A stretch of DNA of 64,000 bases from Bryobacteraceae bacterium (GCA_041394945.1 JAWKHH010000001.1:1550001-1614000); one strand, 5' to 3'; counted from the first letter of the stretch, positions 16,866-26,457 are shown. The notes: generated by a model from the sequence alone, not told the origin. Numbers and translations: made by a program.

Positions 16866-19787
16866 TTACTCCCGCGTGATCGTCTCGTCGAGGTTGAGGA
16901 TGAGGCTCGCCACGGCGGTGTAGGCGGCGAGTTCCGCATCGGGGATTCGCTCGTCGCGGGCATGCTCGCCGTGGGCCAGCAGCTTCCCGGCGTCGGCCGG
17001 GCGCGAGGCGTAGCGGTCCGAGTAGCGCGCGAGGGTCGCCGAAAGAATTTCACGCTCGGGCGGTTCCGGCAGGCGCGCCGTGGCGAGACGGAACCCGTAG
17101 CCAAGCCGGTCCGCGGCGCCTTCCAGGATCATCCGCTGCGCGAGCACGCGAGACGCCTCGGTATAGGTGACGTCGTTCATCAGGTTCAGCGCCTGGATCG
17201 GCGTGTTGGTGCGGGTCTCGCGGACGACGCACGTCTCGCGGGCCGCGGAATCGAAGGCGAGCATCGCCGGGGGACCGAGCGTTCGCTTCCAGAAAGTGTA
17301 AAGGCTCCGGCGATACAACTTTCCGCCATGATCGTTCTTGTAGGCGCCGGCGTTCGATAGTTCTTCCCACAGCCCGGCGGGCTGGTACGGCTTTACCGAA
17401 GGGCCGCCCACATCGGCCGTCAGCAGGCCAGCGGCGAAGAGCGCCTGGTCGCGGAGCGCTTCGGCGGGGAGACGCAATCGCGGCGCCCGCGCGAGGAGCT
17501 GATTCTCCGGATCGCGGTCGAGCAGAGCCGGCGTCACCACCGAGGACTGCCGGTAGACGGCGCTCGTCACGATCGTTTCGAGCAGGCGCTTCACGTCCCA
17601 GCCGGACTCGATGAATTCCACCGCGAGCCAGTCGAGCAGTTCCGGATGCGTGGGCGCGGCGCCTTGCGAACCGAAATCCTCGACGGTCCGAACGATGCCG
17701 GTCCCGAAAAGCATCTGCCAGTACCGGTTTACCGTGACGCGAGCGGTGAGTGGATGATTCGGACTGGTGAGCCACCGCGCCAGGCCCAGCCGGCTGTTCG
17801 GGAGTCCGGCGGGCATCGGCGGCAGTGCGGCCGGGAGAGCCGGGTCCACGCGTTCGCGCCTGGCATCGAAGGCGCCGCGGTAAAGAATGTGCGTGGGGCG
17901 TACGTGTGTGCGTTCATCCATCACCATGACGGTGGAGAACGAATCGACGAGTTGCTCACGCGCGAGCTCGAGGCGGCGGAGTTCTTTCCACGAAGCCGTA
18001 AGGGCGGGGGCGCGGCCGGAATCGTAGAAAACGAAGCGGCGGCGTTCGGCGGAGTCCGGCTGGGCAATCGCCGCGATCCGATCCGGTTCGATTGCGCGAT
18101 CCCAGACGCGCGCGTCTCGAATGGCGCCGGTCAGGAACTCGCCTTTCTTCGGGCCGTGCCCGAGCCGGAGCATGGTCCCCTTACCCGCCCGAGTGCTGTT
18201 CAACGATTCGTCGATGAGGACGCGCGTGCCGGCTTCGGCGCCGTCGACATAAATCTTCATGCCGGCGGCGAGACGAGATCCGTCATAGCTCGCGGCAACG
18301 TGGATCCATTGGCCCGCTGGAAGGGGCTCGATGGTTTCGATGCGGACCCGGTCGGAAATGCTCGAGGTATCGACGCGCAATTGCAGTTTTCCGTCGATGA
18401 GGAAAAGCCCCCAGCCGCGCTCGGATTCGCCATAGCGGCCGATGACGCCGCCGTTTGGCGATTCGGCGCGGAGGCGCGCGGCAACGGTGAACTTGTCGTA
18501 GAAGTCGAAGTCGGCTTTGTCGCCAAGGTCGATCGAGCGCCTGCCGTCGAGCACAGCTTCGGCATCGTGGGCGGCGATCAGGCGCTCGTCGAAGGTCCAG
18601 GTCCCCGCGGCCGGAGGCTCACCCGCGGCGGCGCGTTCCGCCTCAAACCGCCGGCGCGCCGCGGCAAGATCGTGGTCGAGCGAAGCGAGCCGGGTGGACT
18701 CGTCGGCGGTGGGCGCCAACACAAACGGCGGCGTGTTGCCGTATTTGAAATAGCGCCCGCGGTCGGAGACGTTGTTGAAGTAGGCGTAGAAACGGTAGAA
18801 GTCGCGCTGCGACAACGGATCGTACTTGTGATCGTGGCAGCGGGCGCAGCCAAGCGTGAGCCCCATCCACACCGTGGCCGTCGTCTCCAGGCGGTCCACC
18901 GCGTACTCCACCTGATACTCTTCCGGATCAGTGCCGTTCTCGGCATTGCCCCGATGGTTTCGGTTGAAGCCCGTTGCGACGCGCTGGTCGAGCGTCGGAT
19001 CGGGGAGCAGATCGCCGGCGAGTTGCTCGATCGTGAATCGATCGAATGGCATATTGCGATTGAACGCGTCGATGACCCAATCACGCCAGCGCCACATATA
19101 GCGCTCCTGGTCGTTCTGGTAGCCGTTGGTGTCGGCGTAGCGGGCCGCATCGAGCCACCGCACCGCCATCCGCTCGCCATAGCGTGGCGAGTCCATGAGG
19201 CGGGCCACGGCGTGTTCGTAGGCGTTCGCGGACGCGTCGGCAAGAAAAGCGTCGAGTTCGGCAGGGGTGGGCGGGAGACCGGTGAGATCGAGCGACACGC
19301 GCCGCAGCAGCGTTTCCTTGGGGGCTTCCGGAGACGGCTCCAGGCCCTCCCGTTCCAGCCGCGAGAGGATGAACCGGTCGATCGGCGTGCGCACCCAACC
19401 GGCCTGCTTCACGTCCGGAGGCGCGGAGCGCTTCGGCGCCACGAACGCCCAGTGCGACTGCCATCGCGCGCCTTCGCGAATCCATTGCTCGATGAGGGCG
19501 ATCTTCGCCGCTGGGAGCGGATCGTGCCCGGCGTACTTCGGAGGCATGCGGCGAGCCGGATCGCCAGACCGGAGGCGTTCGAGAATGACGCTGCCGGCCG
19601 GGTCGCCCGGCTTCACGGCATGTGCGATCCCTTCGGCGGTATCCAGCCGCAGGGGCGTCGGCCGCTTCGACTGGTCAGGCCCGTGGCAGGTGAAACACTT
19701 GTCGGAAAAGATCGGCCGGATGTCGCGGTTGAAGTCCACCGGCGCCGCGCTGAGCGTGACCGCCAGCGCCAGAAAGCAAACCCGCAT
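16866..19787 (-). CDS. Planctomycete-type cytochrome / DUF1549 / LamG / DUF1553 protein
   Basis: 973 aa from ATG 19787 (a GTG lies one codon upstream). A signal peptide (MRVCFLALAVTLSAAP) is followed by a PSCyt1 segment with heme-binding CFTCH at about residues 31-35 (DKCFTCHGPD). DUF1549 (PSCyt2) spans roughly 130-350, with a second CxxCH in LGCARCHDHKYDP. A LamG/concanavalin-like beta-sandwich is inserted at about 400-570 (FTVAARLRAESPNGG, GQWIHVAASYDGSRL). DUF1553 (PSD1) fills the C-terminal third (LARWLTSPNHPLTARVTVNRYWQ, ETCVVRETRTNTPIQALNLMND). It is probably periplasmic and heme-containing; the substrate is unknown. It is tightly linked to a DUF1501 gene downstream. Confidence 0.9.
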   Translation of the reverse strand: MRVCFLALAVTLSAAPVDFNRDIRPIFSDKCFTCHGPDQSKRPTPLRLDTAEGIAHAVKPGDPAGSVILERLRSGDPARRMPPKYAGHDPLPAAKIALIEQWIREGARWQSHWAFVAPKRSAPPDVKQAGWVRTPIDRFILSRLEREGLEPSPEAPKETLLRRVSLDLTGLPPTPAELDAFLADASANAYEHAVARLMDSPRYGERMAVRWLDAARYADTNGYQNDQERYMWRWRDWVIDAFNRNMPFDRFTIEQLAGDLLPDPTLDQRVATGFNRNHRGNAENGTDPEEYQVEYAVDRLETTATVWMGLTLGCARCHDHKYDPLSQRDFYRFYAYFNNVSDRGRYFKYGNTPPFVLAPTADESTRLASLDHDLAAARRRFEAERAAAGEPPAAGTWTFDERLIAAHDAEAVLDGRRSIDLGDKADFDFYDKFTVAARLRAESPNGGVIGRYGESERGWGLFLIDGKLQLRVDTSSISDRVRIETIEPLPAGQWIHVAASYDGSRLAAGMKIYVDGAEAGTRVLIDESLNSTRAGKGTMLRLGHGPKKGEFLTGAIRDARVWDRAIEPDRIAAIAQPDSAERRRFVFYDSGRAPALTASWKELRRLELAREQLVDSFSTVMVMDERTHVRPTHILYRGAFDARRERVDPALPAALPPMPAGLPNSRLGLARWLTSPNHPLTARVTVNRYWQMLFGTGIVRTVEDFGSQGAAPTHPELLDWLAVEFIESGWDVKRLLETIVTSAVYRQSSVVTPALLDRDPENQLLARAPRLRLPAEALRDQALFAAGLLTADVGGPSVKPYQPAGLWEELSNAGAYKNDHGGKLYRRSLYTFWKRTLGPPAMLAFDSAARETCVVRETRTNTPIQALNLMNDVTYTEASRVLAQRMILEGAADRLGYGFRLATARLPEPPEREILSATLARYSDRYASRPADAGKLLAHGEHARDERIPDAELAAYTAVASLILNLDETITRE

Positions 19788-19802
19788 CACGCCCGCTCCG
19801 GA

Positions 19803-20624
19803 TCAGCTCGAAAGGCCGTCGATCGTCTTGCGCATGAAGTCGAACGACTGAATCATGCCCGGCACGGGGTTGTCGGCGTTGATCTCATACTCGAGCATGC
19901 ATCCGCCGCGATAGTTCATCTTCTTGAGCGTGGCGAAAACCTCCCGGATGGGCATTGCGCCTTCGCCCACCGCGCATTGGCTCTCTTTCTTTGAGAGGTC
20001 TTTCAGGTCCTTCACGTGCATGTCGAGGAGGCGCGAACCGGCCAGCTTGATCGACTCGACGACATTCACGCCGGTACGGGCCGTGTGCCCGATATCGATG
20101 CACAGGCCGACGCGCGGGTCGAAGCCCTTGATCGCGTCGAGCACCGATTGCGGCGACGGAAAGTGCTTGTCCTCGGGACCGTGGTTGTGGATCGCCGCCT
20201 TGATGTTGTATTCCTTGACCAGCTTGTGGACCGTGGGGAGGGTCTCGTGCGTGGGCGCGCAGACGATCATCGGCATGCCCGCCGCCTTGGCGTACTCGAA
20301 GTTGGCGCGCAGCTTCGCTTCGTCCGGCGAATTCAGCGAGATGTTGCCGCCGCTAAGAATCGTGAGGCCTGCCTTGCGGAACTCGTCGGCGCCAGCTTTG
20401 ATCTCGGCGACCGAACCTTCGAGCGGCAGATGGAAAGATTTGACGCTGACGTAGGAAACTCCCATCTTCTTTATGGCCGCGATCGCATCGGCGCGCGACA
20501 GTTTGCGGAGCGAGTAGGTGGCGACACCAAGGTGGAACGGGACCTTGGCGGCCTTTGCGGCGAATGCCGTCTCGAGCGCCGGAGCCGCAATCGCGGCGGC
20601 CAGGAAGGAACGTCGGGTGGTCAT
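19803..20624 (-). CDS. Tat-exported sugar phosphate isomerase/epimerase-like TIM barrel
   Basis: 273 aa. The start MTTRRSFLAAAIAAPALETAFA is a twin-arginine signal. The mature part is an AP endonuclease 2/xylose-isomerase-like TIM barrel. Elements include LGVATYSLRKLSRADAIAAIKKMG, ILSGGNISLNSPDEAKLR, AAIHNHGPEDKHFPSPQS, VGLCIDIGHTARTG and CMLEYEINADNP. The His, Asp and Glu residues in those segments are the expected metal ligands. It lies 15 bp upstream of the cytochrome/DUF1549 gene on the same strand and 23 bp after the PHP-like gene. Work on exported carbohydrate is plausible; the substrate cannot be named. Confidence 0.85.
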   Translation of the reverse strand: MTTRRSFLAAAIAAPALETAFAAKAAKVPFHLGVATYSLRKLSRADAIAAIKKMGVSYVSVKSFHLPLEGSVAEIKAGADEFRKAGLTILSGGNISLNSPDEAKLRANFEYAKAAGMPMIVCAPTHETLPTVHKLVKEYNIKAAIHNHGPEDKHFPSPQSVLDAIKGFDPRVGLCIDIGHTARTGVNVVESIKLAGSRLLDMHVKDLKDLSKKESQCAVGEGAMPIREVFATLKKMNYRGGCMLEYEINADNPVPGMIQSFDFMRKTIDGLSS

Positions 20625-20647
20625 AGGCGTATCTTATCAGTCTCCAT

Positions 20648-23107
20648 TCACTTGTAGTTGACGAAGAACGGGCTGGACCAGGCGATCATCCCATCCTCCT
20701 GCATGAGCCGCACGTAGTAGAAATGCTGCCCCGCGGCCGGAGCTTTGTCGGTGTATTCGAATGAGACGTTCTGGGTCTTCGGCTCCGACGTGTAGATCAC
20801 CTTGTTGTCCTTGATCACATCCACACGCTCCACGGACTTCGTGCCTCGCGCCTTGATCCGGATCGGCAACTGCCGGCTCATCGCAAACTCGGCTCCCATG
20901 AAATGGTTCCCCATGTGAACATCCATGATGATGTTGTCGGTGGCGCCGTAGGTCTGCCGTTTGCGGATGGCGTCGAGAATCCCCTGACGGGAATAATCGT
21001 TCGTGTAAACCAGCGCATAGGAGATGTGTGTGGAGCCGTGGTCCGACGAAGTAATGATGCCCAGCTTGTAACCCTTGGCCCAGGCGTTGGCCACCATGCC
21101 TTCCGGCTGATAGCCGGCCGTGGCCATATGTTCGTCGTCCTTCCCCTCTTTGACGACGTATGGAAACCCGAGTTGTTCGTAGCTGGTTCGCGCGCCCTGG
21201 AAGATTTCAACCACCGGTTCGAGGCCGGGGTCGTTGTCGCGCCAATCCGTGCCCATTCGCGTGCCTGAAGTATGGGAAATGGCGAGCGCGTTGCGCCCCC
21301 GGATCTCTTCGTAGAGCAGCTTCGTATCGTTTTCGACGAGGTCGCCGGTTCCCACGCCAGGCTCGTCGCCCATCGGATTCCTGCCGAGGGCGAAGGCGGC
21401 CACACCCTCGCGCAGGTGGAACGGCGTGACCTTCGCGTCGGAGCGGCGAACGAAAAACACGTTGCGATGGCCATTCGGGAACACGGCGCTCCGTTCGTAG
21501 CCGTAGATCGGCACGTAGGCGCCAGGCACGTGGTGCATATCCGTCATTTTGAGCGTGTACCACCACCAATAGGGCCACGCGCCGCCCTGGTGATCGGTGG
21601 ATGCGCCGAAATCCATCGCCGCGGCGTCGATCATGTAGCGGTAGAAGTCCTGGAGCGAACCGTCGGTGGCGCCGCCGCCGTCCCAGCTCAATTCCGTGTG
21701 GCGGTGGAAGTCGCCGCGAACGATGTGGTGGGGCTTGCCGCCGATGTTTACGGCGTATGCGTGGATGGCGCGCAGGTCCCCGGCTTCATCGGAATGCCCC
21801 GGCTGCAAGGCAGGCAGACGATCCTCTTCGGGCGAACCCCAAGACAGGGTAGACGGCGCGGCCGGCGGCAGCTTTCCGGCGTACACATGCTGTTGCGTCG
21901 CGCGATGGGCGTAGCCGCTGTTTCGCGTATCGGAATCCCACGCCATCCACAACGCGCTGTCCTTATCGAGCGAGGCGCTCATCCTCGTCGACGACCGGCC
22001 CGCGCTCTCCGGCACCAGCGACGCAGCGCTCCAGGCCTTGCCGTCGTAGTGCGTCACGAAATACTCCCAGTATCCGCGGCGCGCCGGCGCGCGGCCTGGA
22101 CGCGGCTGAACTTCCGGGTTGACTCGCGATTTGGCGATCACCCACACGGAACCGCGCCCGTCGGAGAACACGTGCGGCTGGTAGGTGTTCTGCCCGGCCG
22201 TGAACACCGCGGCGAGGGACGCACCCGGATCCCGCCACTGGCCGTTCTCATAAGCACGGACCTTTGGCCTACGCACTCCGCCGAGTTGCACGCCGCTCGG
22301 CCTGGCGCGCAGGATGTAACCCTGGTCCTTTCCCCATCCGGGATTGCCTTCTTCCCACGCGACCCAGACTCGACCGGCGGTATCGACGGCCACCGTCGGA
22401 CGCACCTCGAAGCGGGCCGACGTAGCCACGCCGATTTCCTGGCCCGCGACCGCGCCGCCGGAGACGCGCGACAGATAGACGTCGTAGTTGCCGTTCTTGT
22501 AGCTATCGTAGGCGACCCAAAGATCGCCGCCGGAGCCCAGTGCAACGGCGGGCTCCCAATCGTTGGCCGCGCGATTGGTGATGCGGATCTCCGCCGACCA
22601 CGCGTCGCCGTTCAGCCGTTTCGCGAAGATGTTCGAGTTCTTCCCGCGGAAGCCCTGCCACACCACCGCCGCGCTGCCCTTGCCGTCGGAGGCGATGCGC
22701 GGGTTGATATCGGGCATGGGGTCGTTCGAGAGCCGCTCCATCGGTCCCCATGATTGATTCGCAGGATCAAAGCGCCGCGCGTAGATATCCCAGTTACCCT
22801 TGACCTGCTGCGTCCACACCACCCAGATGCGGCTTTGCGCGTCGGCGGCGGTTTGCGGCATCCAGCTATCGCCGCTTGTATTCGGCGTCCAGTGGATGTT
22901 GCTCCACGCGCCGCCAGTGAAGCGCCGAAGCCCAATGTCGTCGCGCGACCCGTCCCAACTCACCCACGCGGTCCACAGCGAACCGTCGGGTGCGGCGGCG
23001 ATGGAGGGAAGGTCGTCCTGGCGGAACTCGTGCCCAACGAGGGTCGGCTTGAGCTGGGCGGCCGCGGGGATGGCCGCGATCGCGAGGGACAGGACGGAAC
23101 GTAACAT
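20648..23107 (-). CDS. Secreted beta-propeller protein fused to a PHP-like (DUF3604-like) domain
   Basis: About 819 aa. I use ATG 23107, where AGGTG lies just upstream, rather than the GTG at 23113. A signal peptide (MLRSVLSLAIAAIPAAAQ) precedes about 430 residues of repeated strands with W-V-W-Q and DxxGxxW patterns (for example GSLWTAWVSWDGSRDD and GRVWVAWEEGNPG), typical of a sialidase-like or WD40-like propeller. The C-terminal half contains a PHP-type metal motif, GDFHRHTELSWDGG, then MDFGASTDHQGG, and later ALAISHTSGT and IITSSDHGSTH. This suggests a metal-dependent phosphoesterase-like fold. It is first in a same-strand set with the isomerase, cytochrome and DUF1501 genes. No substrate can be inferred. 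Confidence 0.7.
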   Translation of the reverse strand: MLRSVLSLAIAAIPAAAQLKPTLVGHEFRQDDLPSIAAAPDGSLWTAWVSWDGSRDDIGLRRFTGGAWSNIHWTPNTSGDSWMPQTAADAQSRIWVVWTQQVKGNWDIYARRFDPANQSWGPMERLSNDPMPDINPRIASDGKGSAAVVWQGFRGKNSNIFAKRLNGDAWSAEIRITNRAANDWEPAVALGSGGDLWVAYDSYKNGNYDVYLSRVSGGAVAGQEIGVATSARFEVRPTVAVDTAGRVWVAWEEGNPGWGKDQGYILRARPSGVQLGGVRRPKVRAYENGQWRDPGASLAAVFTAGQNTYQPHVFSDGRGSVWVIAKSRVNPEVQPRPGRAPARRGYWEYFVTHYDGKAWSAASLVPESAGRSSTRMSASLDKDSALWMAWDSDTRNSGYAHRATQQHVYAGKLPPAAPSTLSWGSPEEDRLPALQPGHSDEAGDLRAIHAYAVNIGGKPHHIVRGDFHRHTELSWDGGGATDGSLQDFYRYMIDAAAMDFGASTDHQGGAWPYWWWYTLKMTDMHHVPGAYVPIYGYERSAVFPNGHRNVFFVRRSDAKVTPFHLREGVAAFALGRNPMGDEPGVGTGDLVENDTKLLYEEIRGRNALAISHTSGTRMGTDWRDNDPGLEPVVEIFQGARTSYEQLGFPYVVKEGKDDEHMATAGYQPEGMVANAWAKGYKLGIITSSDHGSTHISYALVYTNDYSRQGILDAIRKRQTYGATDNIIMDVHMGNHFMGAEFAMSRQLPIRIKARGTKSVERVDVIKDNKVIYTSEPKTQNVSFEYTDKAPAAGQHFYYVRLMQEDGMIAWSSPFFVNYK

Positions 23108-23136
23108 CGGCACCTATTTAATCACGCCCAGGAGCT

Positions 23137-23167
23137 TTGTGTGGCGGCCTGAAGAAATCTATATAAT
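23137..23167 (+). promoter_or_regulatory. Putative promoter of the first TonB receptor gene
   Basis: A perfect -10 box TATAAT lies at 23162-23167. The best -35 candidate is TTGTGT at 23137-23142, poor and at 19-bp spacing. If used, transcription would begin near 23174. That excludes the ATG at 23166 and supports ATG 23193 as the translation start. Confidence 0.45.
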
Positions 23168-23192
23168 GACCTCACTCTTCGAAAGGGCGTCT

Positions 23193-26100
23193 ATGTTTCG
23201 ACTACCACTGGCGATTCTGGTTGGCGCGATCGCGCTGCATTCCCAAAGTTCCACCGGCTCACTGACGGGCCTGGTGACGGACCCCTCGCAGGCTCGGCTG
23301 GCAAGCGCCTCAATGCGGCTCATCAACGAAGGGACAGGCGTGGCCCTGAGCACGACGTCGTCGAGCGCGGGCGAGTACACATTCCCGCTGCTCGCCTCGG
23401 GCTCATATCGCCTGGAGGTGGAGCTCGCGGGATTCCAGCGCAGCACCCGTTCCGGAATCGTGATGGAACTCGGCCGCGTTGTTCGGCTCGATGTGGCGCT
23501 CACGCTCGGGGCGGTGAGTGAGACGGTGGAGGTATCGGGCGCGGCGCCGCTGATCGAATCCGAGTCGGCGACGGTCGGCCAGTTCATCGAGAACAAGACG
23601 ATCGCCGACATGCCGCTGAACGGCAGGCGCGTCGGCGACCTGCTCGGGCTGATGGGCAACGGGGTCTATATTCGCGGCGACGTGATACGGCCGCGGGTGT
23701 CGATCGGCGGTGGGCGGGCCGACCAGCAGCAGTGGCTGCTCGACGGCGTCAACTCGTCGAACATCGCGCTCGAGGGCCCGCAGGCTTTGTTCAATCCGCC
23801 GGTGGAAGCGGTGCAGGAGATCCGCATCCAGCAGAGCGCCTATTCCGCCGAATTCGGCAATTCGTCGTCCGGCGTGGTGGCGATGACCACGCGGTCCGGC
23901 ACGAATAAGTTCTCCGGGCTGCTCTACGAGAATCTCCGCAACGACAAGCTCGACGCGCGCAACTTCTTCGCGGCGACGAAACCACCGCTGCGCTGGAACG
24001 TGTTCGGCGGCGCGTTCGGCGGCCCGGCGATCCGCAACAAGACGTTCTTCTTTTCGCACGTTGAATTCCAACGCCAGCGCGTCGGCGTGATCCGCAATCT
24101 CACGGTGCCCACCGAACTGCAGCGGCGCGGCGATTTCTCCCAGACCACCAACGCCGGCGGCGTGCTGCAACGCGTGTACGATCCCGACACCTACGTCGCC
24201 TCCACGCGGCAGCGGACGCCGTTCCCGAACAACGTGATCCCCGCGTCGCGCTTCGATCCCGTCAGCGCAAAGATCGCCGCGCTGTTTCCGCTGGCGACCG
24301 GCCCGGGGACCAACGCCGCCGCGGCCAGCAATTTCAACCGCAACGCCGTCAGCGGGCTCAACATCACCACGTGGACTTCCAAGGCGGACCACATTTTCAA
24401 CGACCGGGACCGGATCAGCGTGCGGTATGTCCTGCACGACTTTCCGACGTTCGTTACCCCCGCCTACGACGAACCCGCCGCGGACCCGAACGCCAGCAAC
24501 ACCGTCCGGCGCGCGCACTCGCTGCTGTTCAACGAAACGCATTCCTTCTCCGGCACGATCCTCAACGACTTTCGCTTCAACTGGCAACCCCGGAGCTTCC
24601 ACCCGACGACGCTTTCGATCGACCAGGGCTGGCCCACCAAACTTGGACTCAAAGGAGTCTCCGACCGTGCGTTCCCACGCATCAACACCGCGAGCTATGC
24701 GCCGCTCGGCTCCACCGCACAAGAGCGCGTTCAAGCACCAATCCACGACACCGACATCGTAAACACGCTTACCGTCTTCCGCGGGCAGCATGCCATCAAG
24801 ACGGGCGGCGAGATCCGGTTGGCGCGCAACGTGGACGACCTGAACTCATTCATGAGCGGACAATTCACGTTCGCGCTGCAGCCGACCGCGAATCCGGCGT
24901 CGCCGGCCAACACCGGGAACGGCTTCGCGACGCTGCTGCTCGGCTTCCCGTCCTCTGCCAACGTGCTCGACTCCGACCTGCTCGACCGCCGCAGCAAGTT
25001 CTTCGCCCTCTTCGCGCAGGACGATTGGAAAGTGACTCAGAACCTCACGCTGAATGTCGGCATCCGCTGGGAGGCGCACACGCCGAAATTCGATGCCAAC
25101 AACCGCATGAACGGCTTCAATCCCACGGCAATCAACCCCGTATCGAACACGCCCGGCATCGTGACGTTCGCCGGACGCGACGGCGCCGGCAGACAGCTCT
25201 ACAACGGCGACTGGAACAACTTCATGCCGCGATTCGGCCTTGCCTGGAAGCCGTTCGGAAGGCAGAAGACTGTGGTTCGAGCGGGCGCGGGCGTGTTCTA
25301 TCAAGTGCCGCTGCCAGGCTCGAACAACAACAGCGCGGGCTTCGCGGCGCAGGCCGCCTACACCTCTCCGGACAACGGCATTACGGCGCCGTTCTTCCTG
25401 CGCGATGGTTTCCCCGGCGGATTGGCGAATCCCGAACTCGGTCCGGGCTTCGGAGCGGTAGCCGTGGGGCGGCCAGCCGCGCTGGCCTTCGATTTCGTGG
25501 AAACGAACCGAAGGCTGGGGTACACGATGCAGTGGAACTTCTCCGTGCAGCAGGACGTTGGCCGCAATTCGGTGGTGGAAGTCGCCTACCTGGGTACGGT
25601 GGGCCACAAACTGAGCGGGCCCAATATCAACACGAATCAAGTGCGGCCGGAGTCGATGGGCCCGGGCAATGCGCAATCGCGACGGCCGTTCCCGCAGTTC
25701 GGCAACGTCACAACGGTCGCGCCGATGTGGGGCAACTCGAGCTACCACGGCGTGAACTTCAAGTACGAGCGGCGGTTCGCGGACGGATTGAACCTGCTTG
25801 CGAACTACACGTTCTCGAAGTTCATCGACGACGTGCCCGCCGGGCAGGAAATCGGCGCCGCGCCGGGACAGCAGAACTACTACGATCGCAGTTCCGAGAA
25901 GGCGCTCTCGGGCAACGACGTTCGTAATCGGTTCGCGTTCTCGAGCGTCTACGAACTGCCGTGGGGAAGAGGACGCAAGTTCCTTACCGACGGCCCGGCC
26001 GCGTTGATTCTTGGCGGCTGGAACATCGGTGCGATCGTAACGCTGCAGCAGGGGAGCCCGTTCGGGCTCACAACGCAGAACAATACACTGAACGCATTCT

Positions 26101-26453
26101 CCGGCGGCCAGCGCGTCAACGTGCTACGCGATCCGGAACTACCGGCGAGCGATCGCACCGTGCAGCGCTACTTCGATACGACGGCCGTGGCCGCGCCGCC
26201 GCAGTTTACTTTCGGGAACGCGAGCCGGGCGCTGCTCACCGGCCCGGGGTTGGCGAACGCGAACCTCTCGCTACTGAAGAACTTCAAGTTCGGCGAGACG
26301 TGGAATCTGCAGTTCCGGTTGGAGTCGTTCAACGCCTTGAACCGCGTGAATTTCGAGGAACCGGGCTCGGCGCTCGGTTCGCCCAACTTCGGAGTTCTGA
26401 CCTCGGCGCAGGCGGCGCGATCGATGCAGTTGGGACTCAAGCTCACCTTTTAG
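23193..26453 (+). CDS. Oar-like TonB-dependent outer-membrane receptor
   Basis: 1086 aa from ATG 23193; the open frame continues far upstream, but that part overlaps the divergent gene and its promoter. A signal peptide (MFRLPLAILVGAIALHSQ) is followed by a carboxypeptidase-regulatory-like beta-sandwich (GSLTGLVTDPSQARLASASM to YRLEVELAGFQ). A plug domain comes next (VEVSGAAPLIESESATVGQ, DMPLNGRRVGDLLGL, QEIRIQQSAYSAEFGNSSSG). A long beta-barrel follows, ending in a Phe-terminal strand (SMQLGLKLTF). This architecture is greatly expanded in Solibacter-type Acidobacteriota. It probably takes up or binds a large polymer or glycan. It is divergent from the PHP/isomerase/DUF1501 cluster, which may process the same material. 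Confidence 0.9.
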   Translation: MFRLPLAILVGAIALHSQSSTGSLTGLVTDPSQARLASASMRLINEGTGVALSTTSSSAGEYTFPLLASGSYRLEVELAGFQRSTRSGIVMELGRVVRLDVALTLGAVSETVEVSGAAPLIESESATVGQFIENKTIADMPLNGRRVGDLLGLMGNGVYIRGDVIRPRVSIGGGRADQQQWLLDGVNSSNIALEGPQALFNPPVEAVQEIRIQQSAYSAEFGNSSSGVVAMTTRSGTNKFSGLLYENLRNDKLDARNFFAATKPPLRWNVFGGAFGGPAIRNKTFFFSHVEFQRQRVGVIRNLTVPTELQRRGDFSQTTNAGGVLQRVYDPDTYVASTRQRTPFPNNVIPASRFDPVSAKIAALFPLATGPGTNAAAASNFNRNAVSGLNITTWTSKADHIFNDRDRISVRYVLHDFPTFVTPAYDEPAADPNASNTVRRAHSLLFNETHSFSGTILNDFRFNWQPRSFHPTTLSIDQGWPTKLGLKGVSDRAFPRINTASYAPLGSTAQERVQAPIHDTDIVNTLTVFRGQHAIKTGGEIRLARNVDDLNSFMSGQFTFALQPTANPASPANTGNGFATLLLGFPSSANVLDSDLLDRRSKFFALFAQDDWKVTQNLTLNVGIRWEAHTPKFDANNRMNGFNPTAINPVSNTPGIVTFAGRDGAGRQLYNGDWNNFMPRFGLAWKPFGRQKTVVRAGAGVFYQVPLPGSNNNSAGFAAQAAYTSPDNGITAPFFLRDGFPGGLANPELGPGFGAVAVGRPAALAFDFVETNRRLGYTMQWNFSVQQDVGRNSVVEVAYLGTVGHKLSGPNINTNQVRPESMGPGNAQSRRPFPQFGNVTTVAPMWGNSSYHGVNFKYERRFADGLNLLANYTFSKFIDDVPAGQEIGAAPGQQNYYDRSSEKALSGNDVRNRFAFSSVYELPWGRGRKFLTDGPAALILGGWNIGAIVTLQQGSPFGLTTQNNTLNAFSGGQRVNVLRDPELPASDRTVQRYFDTTAVAAPPQFTFGNASRALLTGPGLANANLSLLKNFKFGETWNLQFRLESFNALNRVNFEEPGSALGSPNFGVLTSAQAARSMQLGLKLTF

Positions 26454-26457
26454 CGGT

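Noticed and set aside
15587..17104. 505-aa alternative minus-strand frame across DUF1501 and the end of DUF1553
   Set aside because: Shifted frame of two confident genes, with heavy Arg/Pro content.
17646..19994. 782-aa plus-strand open frame opposite the DUF1549/DUF1553 gene
   Set aside because: It is antisense to a gene with clear heme, DUF1549, LamG and DUF1553 motifs and shows only Arg/His/Gly-rich composition typical of G+C-rich shadows.
22800..23192. 5' extension of the first TonB receptor frame
   Set aside because: It would overlap the divergent PHP-like gene and the TATAAT promoter; a signal peptide begins exactly at 23193.
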